Assembly: GCF_043641665.1 (NCBI RefSeq)
Contig: NC_092193.1
Location: forward strand, 16,749,501-16,813,500
DNA: 64,000 nt
Direction: 5' to 3'
DNA from: Enoplosus armatus
Taxonomy: Eukaryota > Chordata > Actinopteri > Centrarchiformes > Enoplosidae
Shown here: piece after piece, positions 30,784-42,777 of the stretch
Numbering within the stretch: position 1 is the first letter of the stretch
Layout of the letters: each line of letters opens with the position of its first letter
Program-made: the position numbers and the translations under genes
Notes under the pieces: generated by a model
Told to the model about the DNA's origin: nothing
Seen by the model: only the letters and a program-made list of their open reading frames with translations
The model's database searches: none

Positions 30784-33700
30784 GAAGCCGCATGTCTGAC
30801 GTCATATACCAGAATTAAAACTCAATCATTTGTTTGTTTTCTCAGTCAGATGCACATTAACATTGATGTAAAATGATGGGTCATGTTTTACGAAAAGAGG
30901 CGAGGCACGAGCATCTGTGTTGAGAAAGGTGTATCATCCCTCTCTTGTAAGGATGCTCCTGGTTTAGAGATGTACTGCTTTTCGAGGCAAAGTTCAGTAA
31001 AATATGAAGGGCTGGGATGATGTATTTTGAGCATCATCTATGGTTCACTGCTTCTCTTGCAAATATGCGTATCTAATGATGTAGACTTGCAACCACATTG
31101 ACCATAAAAGACTGCTAGGAGTAATTTTTACAACCCATTTTATTGAGGGCACTAGTGTCAGATTAGTAAGTTAAAGGCCTCTGTGCCAGGAATATTATAT
31201 GACTTTGTGAAGAAAATGTCTAAATCCAAACTGTGAAAAAAATTAATATTCCAACAGTGTTTGCAGTAGCGATTCAACATTAAGCTTTAAACAAATTAGA
31301 AAGAATACTCTGTAAACACTGTCTTTTAAACCTTGAAACTGTTCAGTTCGAGCATCCTCTAGTGGACTGTGTGAATGTTACAGCATCTGTCACGCTGTTT
31401 CTACAATGAAGAGTGCTTTTTAAGCACATGTGGCAGAGATAGTTGTAGTGTTTAATATCATATGCTGTGACCCTAAACCTCATAATTAAGGCTGATCACT
31501 GCATGTACATCCAGGAGGTTTCACCTCCCGTCCAACATTTTAGCTTTATAAAAATGACAAAAAGCAATTGGATGTATTGTATATAAAGAAATCTATCTAT
31601 ATCTATGCACAGAGAGAAAGACAAAGATGTAAGTAATTTAAAATTTAGGATTTATTTAAAAGAAATTCACTATATCACTGAGTTCCTCTACTGTTGGTGC
31701 TATGTGGCTCAACTTAGTGAGAAGTGGAGACTCTGTAGCCCTGGGATGCTGGGAGAGAGATGAGTGCAGAAGTGGCAGTTAATTGCTGCATATGATGGAG
31801 GAAAATTTAGAGGAGTCGGGCAATAAATTCCTGTACCAGGAATGTACAGGTTGCCCTGTTCACGGCCTGAAACACTGTGATACTCTCTTTTTCTTAGTTT
31901 GAGATGAGTGTGAATAACTCAAACTAGCCAGATCCTGAAAAAGACTCCACTGTCATGGTCGTTGAGTATAGAGACTTGGGTTAGTTCAAAAGAAAATCCA
32001 TGTTATTCTTGTTACTTGTCTCAGGGTAATTATTTGCTTAAGTTTTTAAATTTGCAGATCTTCCAGAGTTGAGTTTTTACAGTTAATGTTAATATGACAT
32101 AAATATATATGATACATGTAAATATAATGTGAGAGGAATTGCTAGAAATGTCAGATGTAAAGCAGAAACTTCCTTGAATCTCGAATCATTTGAATAAATT
32201 AAAATATGTCTTTTAAAATGCGTGTCCTTTCTGTGATTATGAACATTTCTGTGTGTCTGCCTCAAGACTGCAACAACACTCACAGAGCACATCCAGCACC
32301 AGCGTCACAGAATGCCTCAAATTGTGCCATGTTACGCATGTTCTCTGTGCTATATATAACCACAGAGAAAGTGCTGCTGAGGACTCGGGAGTAAAACCTA
32401 AAAATATCAGCCGCATTAATCCCTTTCAGGATGCTGACTACAGGCAGGCTGTACTCCAGGCCGCCCGCAAATTGGCAAGTTCAACTCTTAGCTGATAAGG
32501 CGATAACCAGTGTTATCCTTGCGCCTCCTTTGCTTAAATCAGCTTCAAATCCCCCTCGGGCTCTGAAGCACCTCAATGTTACTGCCAAGTGAAAACAGCA
32601 GCTTTTTTAACATTTGTTTTTATTTTTATTTTTTCTGAGAAAGAATGCCGTATGAATTAGATTAAAAGACAAGTCTAAAAATCAGCCAGTTGCCTGTGAG
32701 TGCTGAAAAGGGAAAAACTGGACAACTGATGTTTTCTTTGTGCAAATCTTTTCAAAATGATAGAGGAAAACATTTAACACATAAAACACAGGGGCACTCA
32801 TTTACGAGAGATCTTTCCAGCTCAGACTTTCACCTCTAAGTAGTTCCAACATTAACAATTTCTTTTCTTTGGTTATAAAGTCCAAGAAATAGCCAGATGA
32901 AAATATCTGTTTGGTGTGTGCTCCCCTTGTTTACAGCGTTCTCACTAAGGACGGTAAGAGTTCAGCACTAAGGTGGATTCGTGCTGCAGCTAAACCCCTA
33001 GAGATTATCTCACATATAGCAGGATTTGGGTACAGACTGCTGTTGACAGTGAAGGACGGAGCTTGCTGCTGCCTCGGGGCACTGTGGGAGCTGGATGGAT
33101 GGAGGTGCTGTGAAATTAGAGCAGACAGGTGTGATCAGACTTCTTTTAATACTGACGTGATGTACTCTGACTTCTGCAGCCAGTGCAGTCTCTGTGGGTA
33201 TACTTACAGGTACAACCATTCACACAATGACTGGGCTGTGGTCTATGTTTCTTTAAAGATCAAAATAAGTAGAAATATGGATGCATTTTAGCACAAAAAT
33301 GATCAAATATGACATTAGTTTATTGGACCTAAGTGGTGGAGGTGAAAAAGAAAAAGAAATCTCAGCATCCACCCACCAAGCTCATTTCCCAGTGGCTGCC
33401 ATGAGATATGATATGATAACATATGATATTGTGGAAACCAGTGGCATGTTTGAGCATGTGGAATTGTCGTCATCGATTTGTGTAGTCGGGAAAACCACAA
33501 GGTGCAGATATGGGAAATGCGTCACTCACCTCCTCAGTTTGTCTGCGACTGCTCGGCCCCTCTGGCAGCACCATGTTAGAGCCACACTTTCACCAGCACC
33601 TCTGCCCGTCTCGTTTCTGGCTCCCTCGTGTGGCTGCAGGTTTGTGCTACGATGATGGTGAGAATGTGATTTGAGCGGTTACTGGTCTCTCTCTGCTGTC

Positions 33701-33865
33701 ACGTTACAAAGCATGTGAACAATTTTGAATTCAAATTCTTGTGTATTTTCCTCTGTATTCTTCATTTTACTAGATGATGGTGTTAGATGGTGAGATAAAC
33801 TGTGAACCAGACTAAAATCCCAACAAAAATCAGCTGTGCACAGTACAATTACTCAAATACTATTC

Positions 33866-34300
33866 TGAACAGACCTTTGAGGTACTTGTACTTCACTTGA
33901 GTATTTACATTAGATGCTACTTTACACTTGTACTCCACTACATTTCAGGGAGATACATTATGCTTTTTACATTTATCTGACAGCTGCCAGTCACAAAGAT
34001 TTCACATTGACATAGAAAAAAAACATATATGCATTCATACAGTGCATTTTAAAAGATTAAATCAGTGGTATTTCAGATGTTGTGAGTTGTTGGCAGTCCC
34101 ACCAAAGAAATATTTCCCCTCTAAACTTCTCAGATGGTTTCATTTAAATAAGTGTTCGAGGCCCAAAGAGGAAAACAATATTTAACAAAAAAAAGCAAAG
34201 ATTAGAGTCCAAAAAATGAATACACATTTGTGGAGCAGAACTCGTCTCATGACCCCACAGACTGAATATGAATGAATATTTTCTCCACCACTGACAAAAA
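33866..34300. repeat. Second copy of the teleost interspersed repeat
   Basis: The blocks ACTTCACTTGAGTATTTACA, ACTCCACTACATTTCAGGGA and ATTTATCTGACAGCT, with an ending TTTCTCCACCACTGA, match the same repeat family as 2541-2942. The middle part is diverged. Confidence 0.6.
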
Positions 34301-34805
34301 AAGCTACAGCCCAAATTAAGAAATGATTAAAAAAACAGACAGGAGAAAAGCTGTTCTTTTTTTTTTCTTCAAAATCACTTTTATTCCACAATTTATTTTA
34401 TCAGGTCTTAAGGCACCCTGAAGAGATGTTACAAGTTGTTCTTTCAAATGCGGGTTCCTTTAAAGACTGTGTAAACATAGCTTTGAATAAGATAATTTCC
34501 TGTAAATCTTTGCTTAAATTATTTCTTTACAGTGCACAGACATTGTGTTTTGTGACAAAAATACAGTGTGAAATAAGTAAATATGGTAGATAGTGTATAT
34601 ATATACATTGAAGAGTAATAGATTGGCAGACAATCAGATCAACAGGCTGAAGAAGAGAGAAAACTAACAAACAATCTTTGAGACCCAGATAGATATACAG
34701 ATCACGTAAAGATATACAGTACATAGTTACAGTGAACTTTTTATTTTTGCAATGCTTTCCCAGCACCTCTCCGCCTTAAAAGCAATTTTTACTCTCTACC
34801 TTCTG

Positions 34806-34838
34806 TGTGTGTTTGTGTGTGTATGTGTGTGTGTGTGT
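34806..34838. repeat. GT-rich microsatellite (imperfect)
   Basis: GT units with a TTTGT and a GTAT interruption, just before the exon-like island at 34847. Confidence 0.85.
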
Positions 34839-35499
34839 CGCCTCAGCCACCATCACTGCGCAGCACCCGGCGAGGTGGAGCGAGACAACTTATCTGGTCC
34901 TGGAGGGCTCACCCACATGTTGGCTATTGCAGTGGAGAGGTGAGTAAACAGGAAGACGGGCAGACAGACAGACGGACGGACATGCAGACAGACACTGACG
35001 GACGGCACAAGACTGGGTTGTGGCTACGCGGACCACAACACAAAGATCTATCTATAACTCCCTAAATATGGTAAGGATCACAATGTATTTATATGTAGAA
35101 AGGGAATTTGTAACTGGCATTTCATATACAGGGATACAGTGGCTATACTTGATTATCAACGTACGTTCCTATGAAGTCTTTGTGATGTGATAATGTGAAT
35201 ACTCTGGAGATGTGTCGGAAAATGATCTACTTTCTCAATTGTACTATACAGCAAGATAAAAATCCCCTTAACACCGGCGATGATGCGGTCGTTCATACAG
35301 TTTGGAGAGATGAAAACGACACACTCTCTTCCCGACAGCAGGAAGATCTAAAAAACATTTTTAAAAAGTTGTATCAGCAGTTACACAACAGCTCCAAATG
35401 GCTTGGTTGCAATGGCTATAAGTTACCTAATCACGTCAACACTAAAAAAAAAAAAAAAGTGAAGAATGAGCAGTGCAAAGGGTGAAAGAAAGGATGGGT

Positions 35500-35536
35500 G
35501 GGTGGATGGATGGATGGATGGATGGATGGATGGATG
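35500..35536. repeat. (GGAT)n tetranucleotide repeat
   Basis: About nine GGAT units, preceded by related GGGTGGGT sequence. Confidence 0.9.
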
Positions 35537-35860
35537 AGGGTCAGGAGGAGCAGAGCCTGTGACTTGTTCTGAAGATCTTGGAGGAGGTCAGCAAGGAATC
35601 ATGAAGGAAAGAAGGGTCAGAAATGTCATCAAAGCAACATTCAATATCTGTATCGAACTGGCTCTCCCACTGGAAACTAATCGGCATCAGACTGTTTGGC
35701 CACACCCCCCCCCCCCCAAAAAAAATGCCGTCTTTATGACGTATTTGACACTTCCTTCCATTTTTTTTTTTTCTTTTTAAAACATTTTTAAACACAAATC
35801 CTTAGCAAACGTTGGCAGCCTCTGCTTCGGGGTTTTCTCTTTCACAGGCCATCTTCTCTT

Positions 35861-38800
35861 TTACTCCACCACCTTGATCCTGAAGGTGATGCGACCCAGG
35901 AACTTATCCCTCTCGTCGTTGTTTTTGAGGTTCGAGCCCTCGATCCTGCACTCCACCGGCAGCTCCTTGTTGTAGTCCTCCTGGGTGAACAGCAGCCTCA
36001 CAGCCACCAGCGGCTGCACATAAGTCTCCTGCATCAGGAAAGAACGGCCACCTGTCAATAATACATCCGTGTGAGGATGTTAGCAGACCTGATCTGACAG
36101 GGGATGGATACTTACGTGGGCTTTCTTGCCATAGTAGGGGAAATACATCTTATCAATACGCCCCTCACTGGGGAAATACTGCATTTGAATCGTGCTGTCT
36201 TTCTGCAAGGAGGAACACACATTAGTCAATATGCATTTTACATGACATGAAATGCATTTTATTAAGTTAAATTAATAGTAAACATGAGACAGGACATAAA
36301 AAAAAAGGAAAATCAATGACCCTCGTGAGTTGTTAGTGAAGAGATTTAAATGACGTAGGAAACATGATTTGTTCTGCAAAAGGATTAATGACTAGAGGAT
36401 TAAAATGACTTGAAAATGGCACTGGGATGGCACCTGCTTAATGACCTGTTAGTTAATGTAAATGTGTTACCACCCCTACTGGCCTTATCCTGATAATTTA
36501 CATATTATCTTACCCTAAAGCCGTCAGTGACAGCATGCAGAAAGAAATCAGACACGAAACAAACAAAAAGAAGGAAGAAATGAACGTGAGATCAACAGAA
36601 AGAAAATATTGAGATTGTTATGGTCACATTTTTTCGTATGAAAGAAACAAAAAAGAAAAAAAAATACACGTACAAGCAAGTAGCACATTTGCAGTATAGT
36701 GTGGGAAAAGTGTGTTTACTTTTACTGTGCAGTTGACGTAGGGATCCCCAGGAGGCATCAGGCCGATGATCTGTGAGGGAAACAGGAGAAGTTGAGACTG
36801 TGTAGAAAGGCTGCTGCACGTGTGGAACCGAAATTGTATTTTGGGGACTGTCAGCAAGCGACTAAACGAGTGGAGATTAGAAACCGTGTGGGAAGGAAGA
36901 CGAGGTTGAAAGACAGAGGGATGAAGAGACGAAACTGTGAATTTGTAAAGGAGTAAGGGATTTTTTAAGATTCTGAAAACCAGTCGAGCCTCAATCGGCC
37001 GCTGAAAGTTGGCGTTACCCGGTTCATTTTCAGCAGCACGCAGGGTTTCCCCTGAGAATATCCAAAGTTGGTGTCGGAGAGGCCAGAGCAGAGACTCAGG
37101 GAGCCCCTCTTGAAGCGACAAGCTTTCTTCGTCATGTCCTGGCTGTCGTCCTGCAAGAAATACTGTCCTTGAGTGCAGTCCTCATTCTTCTCCTGCTCTG
37201 TATCATTATACCCTGACAGAGAGAGAGAGAGAGAGAGAGACAGAGACACATTCAGGCAAATGGAATGAATTATTGGAAAAAGATCCGAGAGAAGGAGAGC
37301 GGAAACCGTTTTAATATTCATTCATCTGTTTGTCTGGGAGGAGTGCGCTTACTTTGCAGGAAGGACTCCAGGTGTTGGACATACTGTGCGTACTTGAGTG
37401 GGTCGGATTTGTTGAACGTGATATCCAAGGAATTTGGACGAATCACCAATCCTGCAACGAAGACACGACGAAAAGTAAACATGGAGTGAAGTAGCAAATG
37501 ATACCGACTAATGCACAGCCATTATCAGGGGTGGAGCTTGTCTCCAATTACAGCTGGACAGAAAACATCCTCGATCCAGCAGACAAGCTCCACTGCTGAT
37601 ATCACACAGGAAGAGACTTCAAAACAGATCGATACAAAAAGCAGCTGTAATGTAAGCACATTATTGTGACAGCATCTCAATTGGTGCGAGCATGAATAAT
37701 GAATGCCTCTAGGAGAAATGCTGCCAGTTACCGTAACTGAAAGCCCCGTCCCTCCCTTTGTACCGTGTGCCGAGAGACACTAACCTGGAGAGGGAACGCG
37801 GTCTCGGTACTTCGGCACATAGTCATCCAGAGTGAGCAGCATCACCCACATGGTCAGGGTGAACATACCAGCCAAGAAACAGTAGAAAACCAGGTAGAAC
37901 AACAGGATGAGGGCTGGAGGAAGTTCGAGGAACAGAAATAGAAAGGAGACATAATGAGGGACAGAGACAGAGAGGGGTCATGTATAATTCACTATGAGCT
38001 TTAACCAACACACCAGCTCGGACAAATCTGATTTTCCACGTCTTTCCTCATCTGTGGGCTGAGGGAAAATTGTTATTTGAGTATGCAATCCCTTTGAGAG
38101 AAACCATTTTGGATTAAGGAGGGGGGGGGGGGGGGCACTCACTGCTAACAAATCTGAGGCCATTCTTTTAAGATTTAGGGATGACGCTGCTGGGCTCAAA
38201 GCATCTGAAGCCTCATTTTTCTCCAATGCAGAGGAGGAGGGGTGGGGGGTGGGGGGAAGAGCCACAGTCATGGAAACATCTGACTTCAAAATGGTTCACC
38301 ACCATCCAGCTTGCACAGCATGGATGCCCTCTAAGTTGACAAAAAAAAAAGAAAAAAAAAGGGATGGACCCCTCAGCTTCCTGCTGTACATCCCCCCTTT
38401 CTCTCATTCCTCTCCAACAGTATCCCACAATGCACCTGCCTGGTGTGTGAAAGAGAGAGAAAGAGGAGAGAGGGAATCCCATTTGACCTTGACAGGCATG
38501 CTAATGTGGGCGGCCATGCAACTGCAATGGAGCATCCCACTGCACAGCAGCACAGGGGCCCGGCAGCCTGACAGCCCGTGCTAGCCTATAGGAGCTGGCT
38601 GCTGGAGGGAGGGTGGTGTGTTACTACCTCACTCTGGAAATAACTGGGGAATCATTACATAAAATGTATGGCCTGATCAGCCATGGATTCAGCTCAGGAG
38701 CGCTGTAGCTCACTCCTCAAGATATGATTAGGTAATGAGGGGGTTTTATCAGCTGGGGTCCACAATTTCCTGATAATCCAATTAAATGACGATACACATT

Positions 38801-39281
38801 AATAAAGAAATAAAAAAAAAACTCTGCTGTTATGATTGATCACCACCTGGTTGGTTATTTCTGCCTGTGCAGCAGAGAGAGGCTGGTGCACACCTTTGAT
38901 AGCATCATTCATCTTGGTGAGCCTCTTGGTACAGGCTTCTCCTTTACACCTTCATGTAGGCCAATGATGGCTCCTCCGCTAATCCAATATCTGGATGGCA
39001 GTCATTTTGATCCATCCATGCACAGAAACATGTCGTGGGGTATATAACCAAGAGGCACACATCTATCAATGCTTTGAAAATGGGAAGAGGAAGACGCCAG
39101 ATTAGGCATAAGCCCCGTGAATGTCAAAGCACATCTACTAATTGCCTGCTGTGTAACGGGGATCCTTACCCCAGCTGCTGGCCGTGCGACCCATCAGCTC
39201 CCCGGTCCTCGGGTTGTAGATGGAGTCCTTCCAGCTGGACGTGTTCTCCTTGTTGGCAGCTTTATCCTCGGTGCTCGCCAT
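35861..39281 (-). CDS. atp1b3: Sodium/potassium-transporting ATPase subunit beta-3
   Basis: Seven exons on the minus strand join in frame: 39281-39170, 37913-37785, 37451-37353, 37212-37019, 36770-36720, 36202-36116, 36028-35861, giving 279 aa. Beta subunits are single-pass type II glycoproteins needed for folding, delivery and ion affinity of the Na+/K+ pump. The cytosolic N terminus (residues 1-37) has [13 protein letters not shown] membrane segment runs about 39-63 ([10 protein letters not shown]...). Six ectodomain cysteines (126, 145, 155, 171, 192, 251) fit the three disulfides of the family. N-glycosylation sequons are NKS in exon 3, NDT (116) and NCT (191). The conserved FPYYGKK and the ending [18 protein letters not shown] favour beta-3 over beta-1 and beta-2. 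Fish have atp1b3a and atp1b3b; not resolved here. In human, ATP1B3 also neighbours GRK7. Confidence 0.95.
37217..37240. repeat. (GA)12 tract acting as polypyrimidine tract of atp1b3 exon 4
   Basis: On the minus strand this is a run of CT directly before the CAG acceptor of atp1b3 exon 4 (first base 37212), so a microsatellite supplies the splice-site pyrimidines. Confidence 0.85.
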
Positions 39282-39437
39282 GGTGATATTTTTTCTTTCC
39301 TTTTTTTTTGTTGTTGGGGTTTTTGTGTCCAAAATACGCGGTTTCTTTCTCCCTTAAAAAAAAGACAGAAAAGGGCAGCAGGCGATGTAGTGAGGCGAAG
39401 AAGCCGGCGAGGCGGCGGTGAGTGGAGTGGGCGGTGT

Positions 39438-39476
39438 AGAGAGAGAGAGAGGGAGAGAGAGAGGGAGAGAGAGAGA

Positions 39477-39516
<40 letters not shown>
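39438..39516. repeat. GA-rich microsatellite upstream of the atp1b3 start
   Basis: Nearly 80 bp of GA/GGGA repeats begin about 157 bp upstream of the atp1b3 ATG (39281, minus strand). They probably lie in the 5'UTR or core promoter, as a CT-rich tract in transcript orientation. Confidence 0.9.
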
Positions 39517-39518
<2 letters not shown>

Positions 39519-40000
39519 CTCTGCTGGAACAAAAAAAAAACGAGGAGGGGAAGGTGAGGAAAGGAGGAAAAAAAAAAATCAGTGACGTCCACACGAGCCC
39601 CGCCGTGGCAGCTGATGCAGTGCGACCAGATGGATGTACATTGGCTAATGACGGAGAGACGCACGGAGACTCACCGTTACGCGCACAAATTATAAATAGA
39701 GCGCACACTATCTTTCTCACCATCAATTATATTATAATGGTTACATGCGTTTGGGAACAGGCCCGGGGTCTCCATTTGATATGAAGTGTCTACAGGCTGT
39801 GGGATCCTTCAGCAAACATTTGCAGTGTGAAACCAAAGGATGGCAGGACATGGAATCACAACAATATATCATGCTGATTTATTATAGGGCTTCTCGCTGT
39901 TGAGTCACCAAACCAATAAGCAATCCTATAGGCTGGGGTGTATTTCGACAGCAATGGATGCACTGGTAATCACTCTATAGAAAGCTCTGGTTTACTCTGG

Positions 40001-40004
<4 letters not shown>

Positions 40005-40050
<46 letters not shown>
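40005..40050. repeat. (AC)23 microsatellite
   Basis: Uninterrupted AC units between atp1b3 and gk5. Confidence 0.95.
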
Positions 40051-40053
<3 letters not shown>

Positions 40054-40199
40054 CCTATAAGTACATGAATGCCAGTGATCAGCATATATGACTGGTTCAG
40101 CATAGATATTTGAAGCATTAGCCAATCCTTGTTGCTATGGCAATTGAGCAATACTGAAACTAGAATGTGTGTGTGTTTGTGAGTGAGAGACCGAGAGAG

Positions 40200-40306
40200 C
40201 AAAAATGATATTGAATAGAGTTGAATTCTGTTGATTCTTTTCTTGATGCCTTGGCAATATCGTTGTTGTGACATTTATGCCAATAAAGCAAATTTGAATT
40301 TGAGAA

Positions 40307-40310
<4 letters not shown>
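40200..40310 (+). mobile_element. LINE-type 3' tail fragment
   Basis: The string ATGCCAATAAAGCAAATTTG, preceded by CTTGATGCCTTGGCAAT, is typical of the 3' end of common teleost non-LTR retrotransposons, whose polyadenylation-like AATAAA sits next to a short terminal repeat. The fragment runs straight into the GA microsatellite. Family assignment is from memory. Confidence 0.45.

Positions 40311-40368
<58 letters not shown>
40311..40368. repeat. (AG)29 microsatellite
   Basis: Uninterrupted AG units directly after the LINE-like tail; it may have grown from that tail. Confidence 0.95.
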
Positions 40369-40370
<2 letters not shown>

Positions 40371-40773
40371 TGGCTGGAAACAGATGTGTCAAAGTTAACA
40401 GAGAACAACACTTGTTCGTTTCATATTCATGTCAAACATATTTCATTTGATCTATATTCAAGTCTCTGTACACATGTATGTCGTGCCGGGCAGCAGGGGG
40501 AGAGGCTGAGACACTGACAGGAAGAAAAAAAAAAAAGAAAAAGACAAAAGCTTAACTTCCAACCCCCTGACACTCCAGCGAACAATCCCAGTGTGTCACA
40601 GAGAGAGAGGAGCGGAAGTTATATAATGACCCCTCGATGCAGGGTTCAGCTCGTATGGGGGAGGGGGACTGGAGTGGTGGTCGCATTGCATCCAGTTCCT
40701 GCTGTCAGATTGAATTTGTTGCAAGGCAGGGTCCACCACAACTCATACAATGCGGCACCGAGCACAATACAAG

Positions 40774-40777
40774 CGCG

Positions 40778-40830
<53 letters not shown>
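40774..40830. repeat. (GC)n(AC)n compound microsatellite
   Basis: About six GC units pass into more than twenty AC units. The GC part can adopt Z-DNA, as can the CA part. Confidence 0.9.
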
Positions 40831-40832
<2 letters not shown>

Positions 40833-42777
40833 TTTACTGATTAGTGTGAGAGTCGGCAGCACTGATTCATGGGCTAGTCCTCTGTCTCACTCACTCCAGC
40901 ACATTTTCCTCTGTGAAGGCATCCCACTGAAAGCCAAACCCACTGGCAAAAAGAAACTGCCCATGTTTGAGTGAGAAAGCTGAGACTGACAGCTCGAGTA
41001 GAGGAAGCGTTTGGGTGTGGGGAGGGTTTGATGCAGAAAACCTACACTGTATGGATCTGTGTGACGAACACAAAACTCAATTCCGCTCTTCCTCTGAGGG
41101 GACAGGCACACAGTCCTCCCATTGTTTAGGAAAACCCCCTTTCTGTGCACTCAATTAGCGCCCCCTTCACCATACCAGCACCATGAGCAGCAAAACACAC
41201 CCCATTTGTTCTCAGTCACTCCATCCGCAAGCTACCATAGCAACCCTCACAGCGAGGTTGGTCACATCAATGGGAAGCAATCCCTACACTCATCTAACAG
41301 CCTGTGTGAGTGATAATTCCCCAGGCACAAGACAACGGCATTTCCCCAGAGTCCGAGAGGAGGCAAAACCCTTCAGGCGGCATCTGTTCACTCACCGTGT
41401 CGGTGACACCGACTGTATGCGCACGACACTCAAATCACAACGAGCCACTGCTGATCATTCATGTTTTTAATGCTAGCCCTTTCACACCATACAAAGCACT
41501 TGATATTTTCATGCAATTTGGTAACAAAATATATTGCTTGTTATTTCCCAGCAGCTTGGGATGACATTTGCCATTCAAGACCTGAATGAAGTGTTCACCT
41601 GGACGACGACCTGGAATGTCATTTTGATCTGAGGAGTTCATTTTTGCATCACACATGGTGTCACTTTGCATAACTAACCTTTAGTATGTGGAGAGAACAT
41701 TACGGTATTACAATATTAGGAAAGGCGAAAACATCTAACAGCAAGTAGAGATTCACAGTTTACAGTCATTTGTGAGCATTTTATCATAACAGGATTAGAC
41801 TTTGTAACTTTGTCATCAGAGTTCATCAGGTCAAAACTGACTTGAGTCAAAACATAATCATATGACATCAACATGGCTGCCCCCCCACCATGGAACAATT
41901 CAACAGTAAATACAAGCTAATAACCGAAATAATGGCTACACAACATGGATTGACAACACTCAATATATATTTCTATGTGTTCTAATTCTGTTTTAATTGA
42001 GTTCAGTTCATATTTTTTTCATCCCTGATCAACTTGCTCCTAAGCAACAGAGCATGCTAAGAGGTGCTAATCTGTGATTTCATTGAGATGAATTTGAAAA
42101 TTTGAGATTCATGTGTGAGCTGACAAAATCTATGGCAGCTATTAGAGCAAAGCTAAATCAGATCCCTAATCAGCCACATTAATCACTGGCTGTTTTCTTT
42201 AGGGGAACAACGTTTTCTTGAAATGATGAAGTGAAAATACAGTTAAATCATGAAGAAATAGGTACGTAAAAAACAGAAGTATTACTGTGTTTGCTGAATG
42301 TTGTGCCATGAACAGAAACATTTTTTCCTCCCAGAAAACAATGTGTGAATCTGATATCAATGATTTTAATCTCTGGCTCCTTATTAACATGTGGTTGCTA
42401 TGGCAAGTTCATGAATGGAAAAAAGCTGTAAAGGCAGTCATTAGCGCCCCCGTGTGGAAAAGTGAACAAATATTATTGCACCTGGATGAAATATTGTAAT
42501 ATGAAGAGGCACCATTGGCTCAAGATCTGGAATGAATCAAGGATTCATCTGATGTATAGAAGTTAGGTCACTTCTGGTTGCGGAGGACAATTCAAGGCTG
42601 TGAAGGTGGCTGTTGGCGCCAAGGTCTGAATCAGACCTGTACCAGACATTTCCAAGTGATATCTTAAAACAGTTATTTTGTTTAAAAAGGACCGTCTGCT
42701 TTCACGTGTACTCAAAACTCATGTCTCTATCTTCCCATTTGGTCAAACTCTGGATATCCCCGTGTGCACATCCAGTG

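Larger units (their letters stand above)
30784..35860. other. Interval between the 3' ends of grk7 and atp1b3
   Basis: The two flanking genes converge here. ATTAAA at 30814-30819 could end a short grk7 transcript; later AATAAA-like signals could extend it. On the minus strand, AATAAA signals at 34380-34385 and 34392-34397 could end a long atp1b3 3'UTR. The interval also holds a teleost repeat (33866-34300), a GT tract, a GGAT repeat and one exon-like island (34847-34939). No gene is supported. Confidence 0.5.
39517..42777. other. Interval between atp1b3 and gk5
   Basis: Both flanking genes are on the minus strand, so this holds the atp1b3 upstream region and the gk5 3' end. I find several microsatellites, a LINE-type 3' tail (40200-40310) and two near-perfect X-box-like palindromes (40131-40144, 42394-42407). 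No gene is supported. As I recall, human TFDP2 lies between ATP1B3 and GK5, but no TFDP2 exon was recognised here. Confidence 0.5.

Noticed and set aside
39194..39726. ORFs with long SLSLSL or ERERER runs near 39.4 kb
   Set aside because: They translate the GA/CT microsatellite upstream of atp1b3.
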